The translations under genes were made by a program, and so were the position numbers. Shown piece by piece: positions 51,608 through 58,919 of a stretch of DNA of 64,000 nucleotides. The notes beneath the pieces are model-generated. The model was not told the DNA's origin. It saw only the letters and a program-made list of their open reading frames with translations, and made no database searches. The DNA is from Bacteroides thetaiotaomicron VPI-5482 (GTDB taxonomy: Bacteria; Bacteroidota; Bacteroidia; Bacteroidales; Bacteroidaceae). How positions within the stretch are numbered: the stretch's first letter is position 1; every line of letters begins with the position of its first letter. Location of the stretch: contig NC_004663.1 in NCBI RefSeq assembly GCF_000011065.1, positions 5,580,001 to 5,644,000 of the forward strand, read 5' to 3'.

Positions 51608-53470
51608 TATCTTTTCTTCGTTTGCTTTCAATTCTTTTATCAACTCCTTTATTCTAAGAAATTGTTTGAACATTGTTTCGAATTCTCCAGTCGTTACATT
51701 TTTGAGCGGCGTGCTCTCTTGTATAAAGACATAGGCATCACACCAGTTTTTCACAGAATGAAATTGATATTGTCTCTGATAACGTGCCATTCTTGGAATA
51801 ACTAATAACTCAACAATACCGTCATCCATATATTTGGATGGATAATAGAAATAACTTTCTTTTGTGCTTAGAGCTAAATGTTCAAAACTATTATATGGTG
51901 GCTTGGATAATGGTAATGCTATCAGCTTGCTAAAATAACCGGCGGATTCCTGAGTAAATGTTCCTTTTCCAACTTGAAAACCAATTGAGTAATACTTATC
52001 TCCATAATATTTCTTTAAACGATTCCCTGCTGGGATTTCTTTATACGGAAAACTATCAAAACGTTCCAAGTTAGAAAGATGGGCACTATGAGCGTGAATG
52101 ATTAGCTTCTCATCTTTTTTTAAGAAATGATCAGCAAGTTGTTTGGTATAAGTAAACATATAGAAATCCCTATAATCAGGAGGAGGCAATTGGGAGCCAA
52201 TACCCAAATTGATACAAGTTTCTATGTATTGGGTAAAAAGCGAAAAATTCTCTTCTCCCAACTTCGTTTTTAAATAAACATCCTCATGAGCATATTGCAA
52301 TATATCTTTAAATTCTTTATCATATAGTTTTAATAAATAGTATCGCCCTTTTTCTTTATCCAATAGATTTAATAGGTAGTCATAAAAATATGGACTTATG
52401 ATGTCTTTATAATCCATACCAGATAGGTGTACTTTACGAAGAGATGTCTTGTTATACTCCTTTAACCAATCCACAAAGCCCATAAGCTCGCTATTGTTTG
52501 TAAAAAACATCTGCATGATTTCTTTTATTTGTTTTTCAATGTCGGGTGATGATATAATTCCTTGTATATATGCATCGACCAGTAGTAAGGCATCAACGGG
52601 AGCCTCTAACAGAACAAACCTGCAATCTCCATTTTGAATGAGATTCTTTGAAAATTGAATAACCGCAGTTTTTAATTCTTGCGAACCATGAGTACATTCT
52701 CCTAATCCTATGATTTTTTTATCTTTCAATTCATTTATTCGCGTAAGCAGAGTACTATCATTGTCATGAGATAATTTTATAATCTTATTTTTGATAAGTC
52801 TTTTGTGAATGTTTGTGTTAATGACAGTTTGATCTTCAATAGATTGTTTCCCCAGATCTTTTCCATCAATATTGATTTGCAGGTCACTTAAACATATTTG
52901 TTGATCCGGATTACTATTTCCAAAATAAAAGATATTAATTCGTAATGCTTTGGCTTTATATTTCCCGTCCGTCAATTTTAATGATAGTACATTATCCGTC
53001 CATTCCGGATGTTCCAGCTTTTTGTCTTCAGATGCTACTGCCACTTCATTACTGTTGAGAGCTGTAACTGTAAGCCATGCATTAGTTATCTCTCTTGTTT
53101 TACTTTTTATAGATACTTGGCAGCTATCTCCATTTATCTGTTCTGGTATCATGATAGTGCAAGATGTAATAAATATCATATTCTTATTTTTTGATGGAGG
53201 TGGAGTATATGATATTTTATAAACTATATTATCATCTTTCTTTATTTGCATTGATTCAATATAAGTAAAGCATCCGGTTTGGTTCTTTATCCAAGACCAC
53301 TTTTGTTCTTCTCCTCCCTTAAAATTGAAATTATATTCTTCTGCGATAGTTTGAGCAATAGATGATGCGGGAAAGATAAATATAAATAATAGTACAGGAA
53401 ATATAAGGCAAAATCTCTCTTTTTGTTTCTGTATCCCGCTAATACCTATTCGTACTAATTTCTGTTTCAT
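51593..53470 (-). CDS. Erythromycin-esterase-like family protein, exported
   Basis: 625 residues from the ATG at 53470 (MKQKLVRIGIS), which gives a signal peptide ending near ASSIAQTIAE; earlier in-frame ATGs give an unlikely leader. Residues about 35-215 form a carbohydrate-binding-like beta domain. From about 235 the EreA-like fold begins: KKIIGLGECTHGSQELKTAVIQF carries the GExxHG motif, FVLLEAPVDALLLVDAYIQG and LIIHAHSAHLSN carry further active-site residues. Family members include macrolide esterases, but many are hydrolases of unknown substrate in biosynthetic clusters, so resistance is not implied. A candidate -7 (TATATTTG) lies 30 bases upstream. Confidence 0.8.
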   Translation of the reverse strand: MKQKLVRIGISGIQKQKERFCLIFPVLLFIFIFPASSIAQTIAEEYNFNFKGGEEQKWSWIKNQTGCFTYIESMQIKKDDNIVYKISYTPPPSKNKNMIFITSCTIMIPEQINGDSCQVSIKSKTREITNAWLTVTALNSNEVAVASEDKKLEHPEWTDNVLSLKLTDGKYKAKALRINIFYFGNSNPDQQICLSDLQINIDGKDLGKQSIEDQTVINTNIHKRLIKNKIIKLSHDNDSTLLTRINELKDKKIIGLGECTHGSQELKTAVIQFSKNLIQNGDCRFVLLEAPVDALLLVDAYIQGIISSPDIEKQIKEIMQMFFTNNSELMGFVDWLKEYNKTSLRKVHLSGMDYKDIISPYFYDYLLNLLDKEKGRYYLLKLYDKEFKDILQYAHEDVYLKTKLGEENFSLFTQYIETCINLGIGSQLPPPDYRDFYMFTYTKQLADHFLKKDEKLIIHAHSAHLSNLERFDSFPYKEIPAGNRLKKYYGDKYYSIGFQVGKGTFTQESAGYFSKLIALPLSKPPYNSFEHLALSTKESYFYYPSKYMDDGIVELLVIPRMARYQRQYQFHSVKNWCDAYVFIQESTPLKNVTTGEFETMFKQFLRIKELIKELKANEEKIRNKE

Positions 53471-53499
53471 ATGCATTAAATTTAAGTTGTGTGATTCTA

Positions 53500-53507
53500 C
53501 AAATATA
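53500..53507 (-). promoter_or_regulatory. Candidate -7 element (TATATTTG) for the esterase-like gene
   Basis: Read on the minus strand, TATATTTG fits TAnnTTTG, about 30 bases before the ATG at 53470. It lies in a 37-base block (53478-53514) that recurs at 54597-54633 upstream of the 263-residue secreted protein gene (32 of 37 identical), where the element reads TATCTTTA. Confidence 0.4.
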
Positions 53508-53534
53508 GAAATAAAAACGCATTGTTGCATAGAC

Positions 53535-53583
53535 AATCAATGATTTAATATTGCTTGTTGACTCAATATCAATATTCAAGGTA
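53535..53583. repeat. 49-base direct repeat, copy 1
   Basis: Matches 63851-63899 at 43 of 49 positions, same orientation. Both copies cover the last codons (YLEY, stop) of a minus-strand frame and the bases just beyond. The identical run includes AATATCAATATTCAAGGTA. Confidence 0.75.
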
Positions 53584-53765
53584 TTTGCCAGTGAACCATT
53601 CGGCAATTATACCATTATAACCTGCTGGTACGTCTTGATACTGTCCTTAAAAAGATTCAACATGTCGGTTAGAGACATAATCTCATATTTGTCGTCTGCA
53701 TTATTTTGAGCATAGATCAAACCAGGCAATAAATATATGAAAAGTGATATAATTCTATTTTTCAT
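53569..53765 (-). pseudogene. Small secreted protein remnant, frameshifted
   Basis: The ATG at 53765 overlaps the upstream stop as ATGA, so it is translationally coupled. It encodes a signal peptide (MKNRIISLFIYLLPGLIYAQ) and about 30 more residues, stopping at 53607 (52 residues). A different frame, open from about 53646, reads GQYQDVPAGYNGIIAEWFTG and ends KYLEY at 53569. It shares its last codons with the partial gene at the right edge. A one-base slip in the TTTTTAAGG run would join the two frames. I read it as a decayed gene, possibly with an internal deletion; a genuine 52-residue product is the alternative. Confidence 0.5.
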
Positions 53766-54553
53766 AATTGACCAACTATACGTACGGTATCTGATTCATT
53801 TCGCTTTGGCAAAATAAATATATTATCTGTCTCTGGGACAGGATCTATTACTTCGATATAATCTTTCGGATTTCTATACCAAAACACCTTTTGTAATGAT
53901 TTGATATAGTGGTTGAGTTTCTTAGCTCCTTCGTCAGTGTATAAGCAATAAAGAGGGATACAACCACGATATCGTTTTTGAATTAATATGACCAAGCAAT
54001 GAGTATATTTATTTTCATATTTTTCCCACATTTTTAAAGGGTATGTGATAACAGTATCTGCATTGAAGGATTCACGGGCATATTTGGAAGACTTATAAGT
54101 TATAGGTAATTCAGATAAAAAAGCGACTCGTTTTCCCGTATTTTTAAGGAAGTCCGCTTTAATATGGGTTAAATGATAAGTATTCATCTCAACTTTCATT
54201 TCTGGAAGCAAATCAAAATCTGCATAGACTGAATCATTGCGTCTGCAAAATATACTGGGAATAGCAGTGAGTATAATAAAATTACTATCTTTGGATAGAA
54301 AGGATTTGCGATAGTAGCTTGGTAATCTCTTAGATTCTTTTGCAAGAAAGCATCCTAAATAAACTTTGTTTTTTCCTAAAGAATCGATATAGGATATAAA
54401 ATCTTTAGGCTGATTATACTGTACTTGATTTCTATCTAGTGCATAACCTTCTGGGATAAAAACATTTTGAAGACTTTTATCTTTTTGAGGATAAGCATTC
54501 GATGCTATCAAAAGTAATAATGATGATAAGATTATTGTTTGTAGTATTCTCAT
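53762..54553 (-). CDS. Secreted protein of unknown function (paralogue A)
   Basis: 263 residues with a signal peptide (LLLLIASNAYPQKDK, about residue 23). I do not recognise the family. It is about half identical to the protein at 54664-55434, with shared blocks EGYALDRNQV.YNQPKDF, LSKDSNFI, NTYHL..IK.DFLKNTGKRV, and YKSSKYAR.SFNADTVITYPLKMWE.YENKYTHC, and a shared end VFWYR.PKDYIEVIDP. No catalytic motif is evident; the pattern of conserved Tyr/Lys/Asp suggests a soluble secreted domain. It overlaps the small remnant downstream by 4 bp and shares an upstream block with the esterase-like gene. Confidence 0.7.
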   Translation of the reverse strand: MRILQTIILSSLLLLIASNAYPQKDKSLQNVFIPEGYALDRNQVQYNQPKDFISYIDSLGKNKVYLGCFLAKESKRLPSYYRKSFLSKDSNFIILTAIPSIFCRRNDSVYADFDLLPEMKVEMNTYHLTHIKADFLKNTGKRVAFLSELPITYKSSKYARESFNADTVITYPLKMWEKYENKYTHCLVILIQKRYRGCIPLYCLYTDEGAKKLNHYIKSLQKVFWYRNPKDYIEVIDPVPETDNIFILPKRNESDTVRIVGQL

Positions 54554-54596
54554 TGTTTTACACTTTAATAATTGTAGCCATTATAATCATTCTGAT

Positions 54597-54633
54597 AAAT
54601 TTTAGTTGTGTGATTCTGTAAAGATAGAAGTAA
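54597..54633. repeat. 37-base upstream block, second copy
   Basis: Matches 53478-53514 at 32 of 37 positions; core AGTTGTGTGATTCT. Each copy lies upstream of a minus-strand gene (paralogue A here, the esterase-like gene there), which suggests a shared promoter or operator, or a duplication. Confidence 0.6.
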
Positions 54634-54663
54634 TAGGATAAATTCCCATCTTATTTTTGCATC

Positions 54664-55434
54664 TTAATTATTAGCGGATCTTTCTTTAGCTTTTAAATGA
54701 GGTATTTCATATTCATCTATGATTGGTGGATCTATTACTTCAATGTAATCTTTCGGTTCTCTATACCAAAAGACATGTTCTAATGATCTGATATAGTGAC
54801 TTAGCTTTTTGGCACCTTTGTCATTATAAAAGCAATACAGAGCAATACATCCACGACGTTTTTTTTGAATTATCATTACTTGGCAATGATTGTACTTATT
54901 TTCTAAATTTTCCCACATTCTTAAAGGATATGTAATTACAGTATCCGCATTAAATGCTTTACGAGCATATTTTGAAGATTTATAAATGAGAGGAAGATCA
55001 CACAAAGAAGTAACCCTTTCTCCTGTATTCCTAAAAAAATCTCCTTTGATTATTTCTAAATGATAAGTATTCATTTCAATCATAAATCCTGTTTTAAAAC
55101 TAAAGTCAGCATAAATAGAATCTTTATCCCCGCAGAATATGGGAGGCACAGATACGTATGCAATAAAATTACTGTCTTTTGATAGTATGCAATTATAATG
55201 TCGACTAAATGCATGTGCTCTAAATTGTTTTGAAGTAATGCATATTAGATTACCGTTAGGAATATGATGAAACACAAAATCGCTGGACTGATTAAATCGT
55301 ACTTGGTTTCTATCCAATGCATATCCTTCAGATATATATCCACCAGAATTGAAAAAATCTTTAGTTTTTTTATCTTCTTGAGAGCATACCTTTGATATAT
55401 TCAAAAGTAATAATGCTGACAAGGTTATTGCTTG
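54664..55434 (-). pseudogene. Secreted protein paralogue B, cut by IS66 after six codons
   Basis: This is the body of a second copy of the 53762-54553 gene. The frame runs from the IS66 boundary to the stop at 54664 and begins, in frame, ITLSALLLLNISKVCSQ, the hydrophobic core of a signal peptide. The missing first codons (ATG AAA ATA CTA CAA GCA) are found at 57979-57998, beyond the insertion sequence. Joined through one copy of the 8-bp target duplication they restore MKILQAITLSALLLLN, matching MRILQTIILSSLLLLI of paralogue A. The intact protein would have 259 residues. The rest shows no decay, so the insertion is recent. Confidence 0.88.
55427..55434. repeat. Target site duplication of IS66 (left copy)
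   Basis: ATTGCTTG directly abuts the left inverted repeat, and the same 8 bases follow the right inverted repeat at 57979-57986. Eight bases is the known duplication length for IS66. Confidence 0.95.
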
Positions 55435-55502
55435 GTAAGCCCCCGATAAAGTACCCGTTGTCTTTGTATCTTTAAGTCTCGATCTTTGCCAGAAAAAAGA
55501 CT

Positions 55503-55874
55503 ATGCAAAAAATGAGTAAAGAAGAATTCATTGAAATCCTGTCTCGTCAACAGCGTAGCGGTTTGACGATAAAAGACTTCTGTATAAATGAAGCCTATAC
55601 CGAATCAAGCTTTTACTATTGGAAAGGAAAGTTTGGCCTATCGAGGCGTTATCATATGGATAGGCATTCTTCCTCTTTAGAGGAGTTTGCACCGGTTAGC
55701 CTCACCTCTTCACCTGCTTCCCACTCTGCCTGTGATAGTGGCGCTATACAAACGGGTGAGATCCGGATAGAGTTCCCCGGTGGTATTATCGCCCACTTCA
55801 GTGGTATGGCTGAATCCCAGGCGGCCATGCAATTGCTCACTCAACTCTGCAATCGCCATGTTTTGCCTGAATGA
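55503..55874 (+). CDS. tnpA: IS66 accessory protein TnpA
   Basis: 123 residues. The N-terminal half is the helix-turn-helix of the TnpA accessory protein (EEFIEILSRQQRSGLTIKDFCINEAYTESSFYYWKGKFG). The C-terminal part (IRIEFPGGIIAHFSGMAESQAAMQLLTQL) is the usual end of this family. It is needed with TnpB for IS66 transposition, though its exact role is unsettled. Overlaps tnpB by 17 bp. Confidence 0.93.
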   Translation: MQKMSKEEFIEILSRQQRSGLTIKDFCINEAYTESSFYYWKGKFGLSRRYHMDRHSSSLEEFAPVSLTSSPASHSACDSGAIQTGEIRIEFPGGIIAHFSGMAESQAAMQLLTQLCNRHVLPE

Positions 55875-56229
55875 CACGATGCGCTACTTTCTCTGTCCGG
55901 GTAAGACAGATATGCGTAAAGGTATGAACTCATTATGCGGGGTTGTTCATGATAAAATGGGATATGATGTCCGTTTAGGTGATGTGTTTATCTTTATCAA
56001 CCGCCAGCGCACTACAATGAAACTGCTACACGCGGAAGATGGCGGACTGGTTTTGTACATAAAACGACTTGAAGAAGGCACTTTCCGCCTTCCCTCTTAT
56101 GACAAAGAAAGCAAGTCGTACCCTATGCAGTGGCGTGACCTGGTTCTGATGGTAGAGGGAATCAACGACGAACCTTCCAAAAGGCTCAAACGTCTGAAAG
56201 CGTTACGAAAAAGTGACATGCAGTACTGA
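55858..56229 (+). CDS. tnpB: IS66 accessory protein TnpB
   Basis: 123 residues from the ATG at 55858 (MFCLNDTMRYFLCPGKTDMRKG), which overlaps the end of tnpA; an ATG at 55879 is the alternative. The family marks are TDMRKGMNSLCGVVHDKMGYD and FIFINRQRTTMKLLHAEDGGLVLYIKRLEEGTF. TnpB (Orf2) is a conserved IS66 accessory protein of unknown chemistry. The gap to tnpC is 73 bp. Confidence 0.93.
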   Translation: MFCLNDTMRYFLCPGKTDMRKGMNSLCGVVHDKMGYDVRLGDVFIFINRQRTTMKLLHAEDGGLVLYIKRLEEGTFRLPSYDKESKSYPMQWRDLVLMVEGINDEPSKRLKRLKALRKSDMQY

Positions 56230-56302
56230 AAAACAGCAGGTGAAACCTTGATTATACGGTTGCTTTTCTGTATTTTTGTATTGTTCAAAACAGGTATGAC
56301 GA

Positions 56303-57874
56303 ATGACTCAGACAGAAACATTAGAACTTTTGGTGGCCACACTCCAGCAGGCTAATAGCTCCCAGTCTGAGTCAATCGAGCGTCTGACCCGGCAGAACGA
56401 ACAGCTGCAAAATAAGCTTCAGGAACTGCTGGCTCAGGTAGCCTGGTTAAATCGTCAGTTATTCGGCCGTAAGAGCGAGAAATTAGCCCATCTGGATCCG
56501 AACCAGCTATCACTGTTCGATCCACCTGTTCAGCCGTTGGAACACGAAATACCGGAAGAAGCCGCAGCCCAAGAACCTGTCTGCTCGACGACTCCCAAAA
56601 AGAAAGTGCGTCAGAACCGCAACATGTTGGATGGCCTTCCTGTAGTGGAGATTGTCATAGAACCCGAAGGAGTCGATCCGGATAAATACAAGCGCATAGG
56701 CGAGGAACGCACACGTACACTTGAATTTGAACCGGGCAAATTATACGTAAAAGAGATCATACGTCCCAAGTATGGCCTGAAAGACAATATAAGTTTGCCT
56801 CAGGGGCATCAGGGCAGTGTTATTATAGCCCCTCTTCCGCTATTGCCTATCTACAAGGGACTTCCCGGTGCCAGCCTGCTCACTGAAATCCTCTTGCAAA
56901 AATATGAATATCATGTACCATTCTATCGTCAGGTGCGTGAGTTTCACCATTTAGGCCTGAAGATCTCGGAAAACACGCTTCAGGGGTGGTTCAAACCTGC
57001 CTGTGAATTACTTAAACCTCTCTATGAAGAGTTGAAGAAACAGGTATTGAAGGCCGACTATATCCAGGTGGACGAAACGACATTACCGGTTATCAACAAA
57101 CAGAATCATAAAGCGGTTAAGGAATACTTGTGGATAGTCAGGGCGGTTATGGATGGATTGGTCTTCTTTCATTATGATGACGGTTCCCGCTCACAGGAAA
57201 CAGCCTGGAAATTATTACAAACCTTCAAAGGATATCTTCAAAGTGACGGCTATGCGGCCTACAACATCTTTGAGGGTAAGAAAGAGGTGTGCCTTGTCGG
57301 ATGCCTTGCCCACATAAGGCGACATTACGAGGTTGCCAAAGAAGAGAATGAATCCCTGGCCGGATATGTTCTGGCTCAAATACAGCAACTCTATCGGATC
57401 GAACAGATTGCCGACCAGGAGGAACTCACTTATGAGCAACGCATGCTTAGAAGACAGGAACAGGCACTTCCCATACTTGAGCAACTGGAAAAATGGATGG
57501 AAACAGCCTATCCGAAAGTGCTTCCTAAAAGCCGGATGGGGCAAGCTATCGCTTACGCGTATCAACTTTGGCCACGTATGAGGAATTATCTGAAAGACGG
57601 CAGGCTTAAAATAGATAATAATCTGGCCGAAAATGCGATTCGTCCGATAGCCTTATCAAGAAAAAACTTCTTATTTTGTGGAAACCATGAAGCCGCGCAG
57701 AACACTGCCATAATCTGTTCGCTCTTGGCATCATGCAAAGCCTCCAACATTAACCCCCGGGAATGGCTCACGGAGGTGATTGCACTATTGCCGTATTATG
57801 CAGCCAACAAGGAGAAAGACCTAAAAGAGCTGCTACCCCATTGCTGGGAATCGGGAAACTCCAAAGAACTCTAA
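56303..57874 (+). CDS. tnpC: IS66 transposase TnpC
   Basis: 523 residues, full length for the family. An N-terminal coiled coil (SESIERLTRQNEQLQNKLQELLAQVAWL) and the LFGRKSEKL motif are followed by a zinc-finger-like/helical part. The DDE catalytic core begins near YIQVDETTLPVI and includes YLQSDGYAAYN and LVGCLAHIRRHYEVAKE. DGRLKIDNNLAENAIRPIALSRKNFLFCGNHEAA holds the last acidic residue. No stop or frameshift disrupts it. Confidence 0.97.
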   Translation: MTQTETLELLVATLQQANSSQSESIERLTRQNEQLQNKLQELLAQVAWLNRQLFGRKSEKLAHLDPNQLSLFDPPVQPLEHEIPEEAAAQEPVCSTTPKKKVRQNRNMLDGLPVVEIVIEPEGVDPDKYKRIGEERTRTLEFEPGKLYVKEIIRPKYGLKDNISLPQGHQGSVIIAPLPLLPIYKGLPGASLLTEILLQKYEYHVPFYRQVREFHHLGLKISENTLQGWFKPACELLKPLYEELKKQVLKADYIQVDETTLPVINKQNHKAVKEYLWIVRAVMDGLVFFHYDDGSRSQETAWKLLQTFKGYLQSDGYAAYNIFEGKKEVCLVGCLAHIRRHYEVAKEENESLAGYVLAQIQQLYRIEQIADQEELTYEQRMLRRQEQALPILEQLEKWMETAYPKVLPKSRMGQAIAYAYQLWPRMRNYLKDGRLKIDNNLAENAIRPIALSRKNFLFCGNHEAAQNTAIICSLLASCKASNINPREWLTEVIALLPYYAANKEKDLKELLPHCWESGNSKEL

Positions 57875-57978
57875 TAATACTCTAACGAAAAACAAGAATA
57901 TAAATACAGAATCACTATAGCTTTGTTCGATTTGCTATAGCGATTCTTTTTTATACGGGTACTTTATCGGGGGCTTAC

Positions 57979-57998
57979 ATTGCTTGTAGTATTTTCAT
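57979..57998 (-). pseudogene. First codons of paralogue B, separated by IS66
   Basis: Minus strand reads ATGAAAATACTACAAGCAAT: start codon and MKILQA, with the target duplication as the last 8 bases. It continues in frame at 55426 if the insertion sequence and one duplication copy are removed. It lies 32 bp downstream of the FkbM gene, so paralogue B was probably the next gene of that operon. Confidence 0.88.
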
Positions 57999-58030
57999 AG
58001 TTCTATTGTTTTTATGTGTAACTATATTTG

Positions 58031-58864
58031 TTAAAACGTTGCATGCCAATCGCACCAAAAGGTCCATGCCGGTTCGTTCAGTCTCATTTTGTCTTCTCTA
58101 TGCTTTTTAAGCATTTCCTTTGCTTGAGGGTAATCATACCATTTGCCGGCTAGTTCTTCTCCAAATGGTCCTGAAGAACCGGGGAAGAAATCGGTAAATT
58201 TCACTCGTTGATCAGTATCGGAGAGAACTATCAGTTCTTCGGCATACTTACAATTGGTTTCTATTTGTTCGAACCAATTATGTTCAGAATTATTCTTATA
58301 AAAACAATTATAGTCGAGTACGGTAAGTGTTCTTTGATCAACTAACTTGAATTTTCTATATCCTAGCTGATATAAAGCATTCAAAGTGTCCAATTCGTGT
58401 CCTGCTATATCTTCATCTTCTCCTATGCATTCAGTTTCTACTGATATATATAGAGGTTTCTCACTCACTTTTTCCATCGTTTGCAGTGCAATGATGTCAT
58501 TTCCTTCTATATCTATTTTACAATAAAAAGGAGTACCGTATTCATGAAACAAATGGTCCAGCCGTTTTGATTTAATCTTCTTTTTAATAGCCTTGCAGCA
58601 CATTCTTGAAGAAATAGAAACTTTAGTTGAACTCCAAATGGTATTTGGACCGATATAAAAATCGGTGTCTACGTCATTTGTGTCAGAAATCACATAGTTT
58701 AGCAACAATAGCTTTCCATTCTCTATGTATTTCTTAAAAATATTCTGCCATTCATTTATTAAATCAGGGTCAGCATCCACAGCAATTACCCGATACCCTT
58801 TCAAAAGATAAAAAAGGGTATCTTCTCCTTTATGAAAACCTATATCAAAAATGAGATTTTCCAT
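58031..58864 (-). CDS. FkbM family methyltransferase
   Basis: 277 residues, cytoplasmic. The SAM-binding start is NLIFDIGFHKGEDTLFYLLKGYRVIAVDADPDLI, and the FkbM motif FYCKIDIEGNDIIALQTM follows at about 115-135. FkbM enzymes O-methylate sugars or other small molecules. The C-terminal 100 residues (HNWFEQIETNC and beyond) are more specific and unrecognised. It is the last intact gene of an operon with three glycosyltransferase genes and a LanC-like gene, which suggests methylation of a glycosyl group; this is inference. Confidence 0.88.
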   Translation of the reverse strand: MENLIFDIGFHKGEDTLFYLLKGYRVIAVDADPDLINEWQNIFKKYIENGKLLLLNYVISDTNDVDTDFYIGPNTIWSSTKVSISSRMCCKAIKKKIKSKRLDHLFHEYGTPFYCKIDIEGNDIIALQTMEKVSEKPLYISVETECIGEDEDIAGHELDTLNALYQLGYRKFKLVDQRTLTVLDYNCFYKNNSEHNWFEQIETNCKYAEELIVLSDTDQRVKFTDFFPGSSGPFGEELAGKWYDYPQAKEMLKKHREDKMRLNEPAWTFWCDWHATF

Positions 58865-58919
58865 TAGACTATTTTATTTTGTATAAATAATAAGTTTATC
58901 ATTGTCATCAATCTTTCTT

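Larger units (their letters stand above)
55435..57978 (+). mobile_element. IS66-family insertion sequence (2544 bp, complete)
   Basis: Perfect 24-bp terminal inverted repeats (55435-55458 and 57955-57978, beginning GTAAGCCCCCGATAA) flank three genes on the plus strand: tnpA, tnpB and tnpC. An 8-bp target duplication (ATTGCTTG) lies on both sides. All three frames are intact, so the element looks active. It interrupts the secreted-protein paralogue B and sits between that gene body and the FkbM operon. Confidence 0.97.

Noticed and set aside
51593..53470. Erythromycin-esterase-like gene as an antibiotic resistance gene
   Set aside because: The family is broad, the protein has an extra N-terminal domain and is exported, and its neighbours are not resistance genes.
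55420..55422. TTG at 55422 as the start of a 252-residue protein
   Set aside because: The frame continues into the IS66 boundary and joins the true start at 57998; TTG here is an internal Leu codon of the signal peptide.
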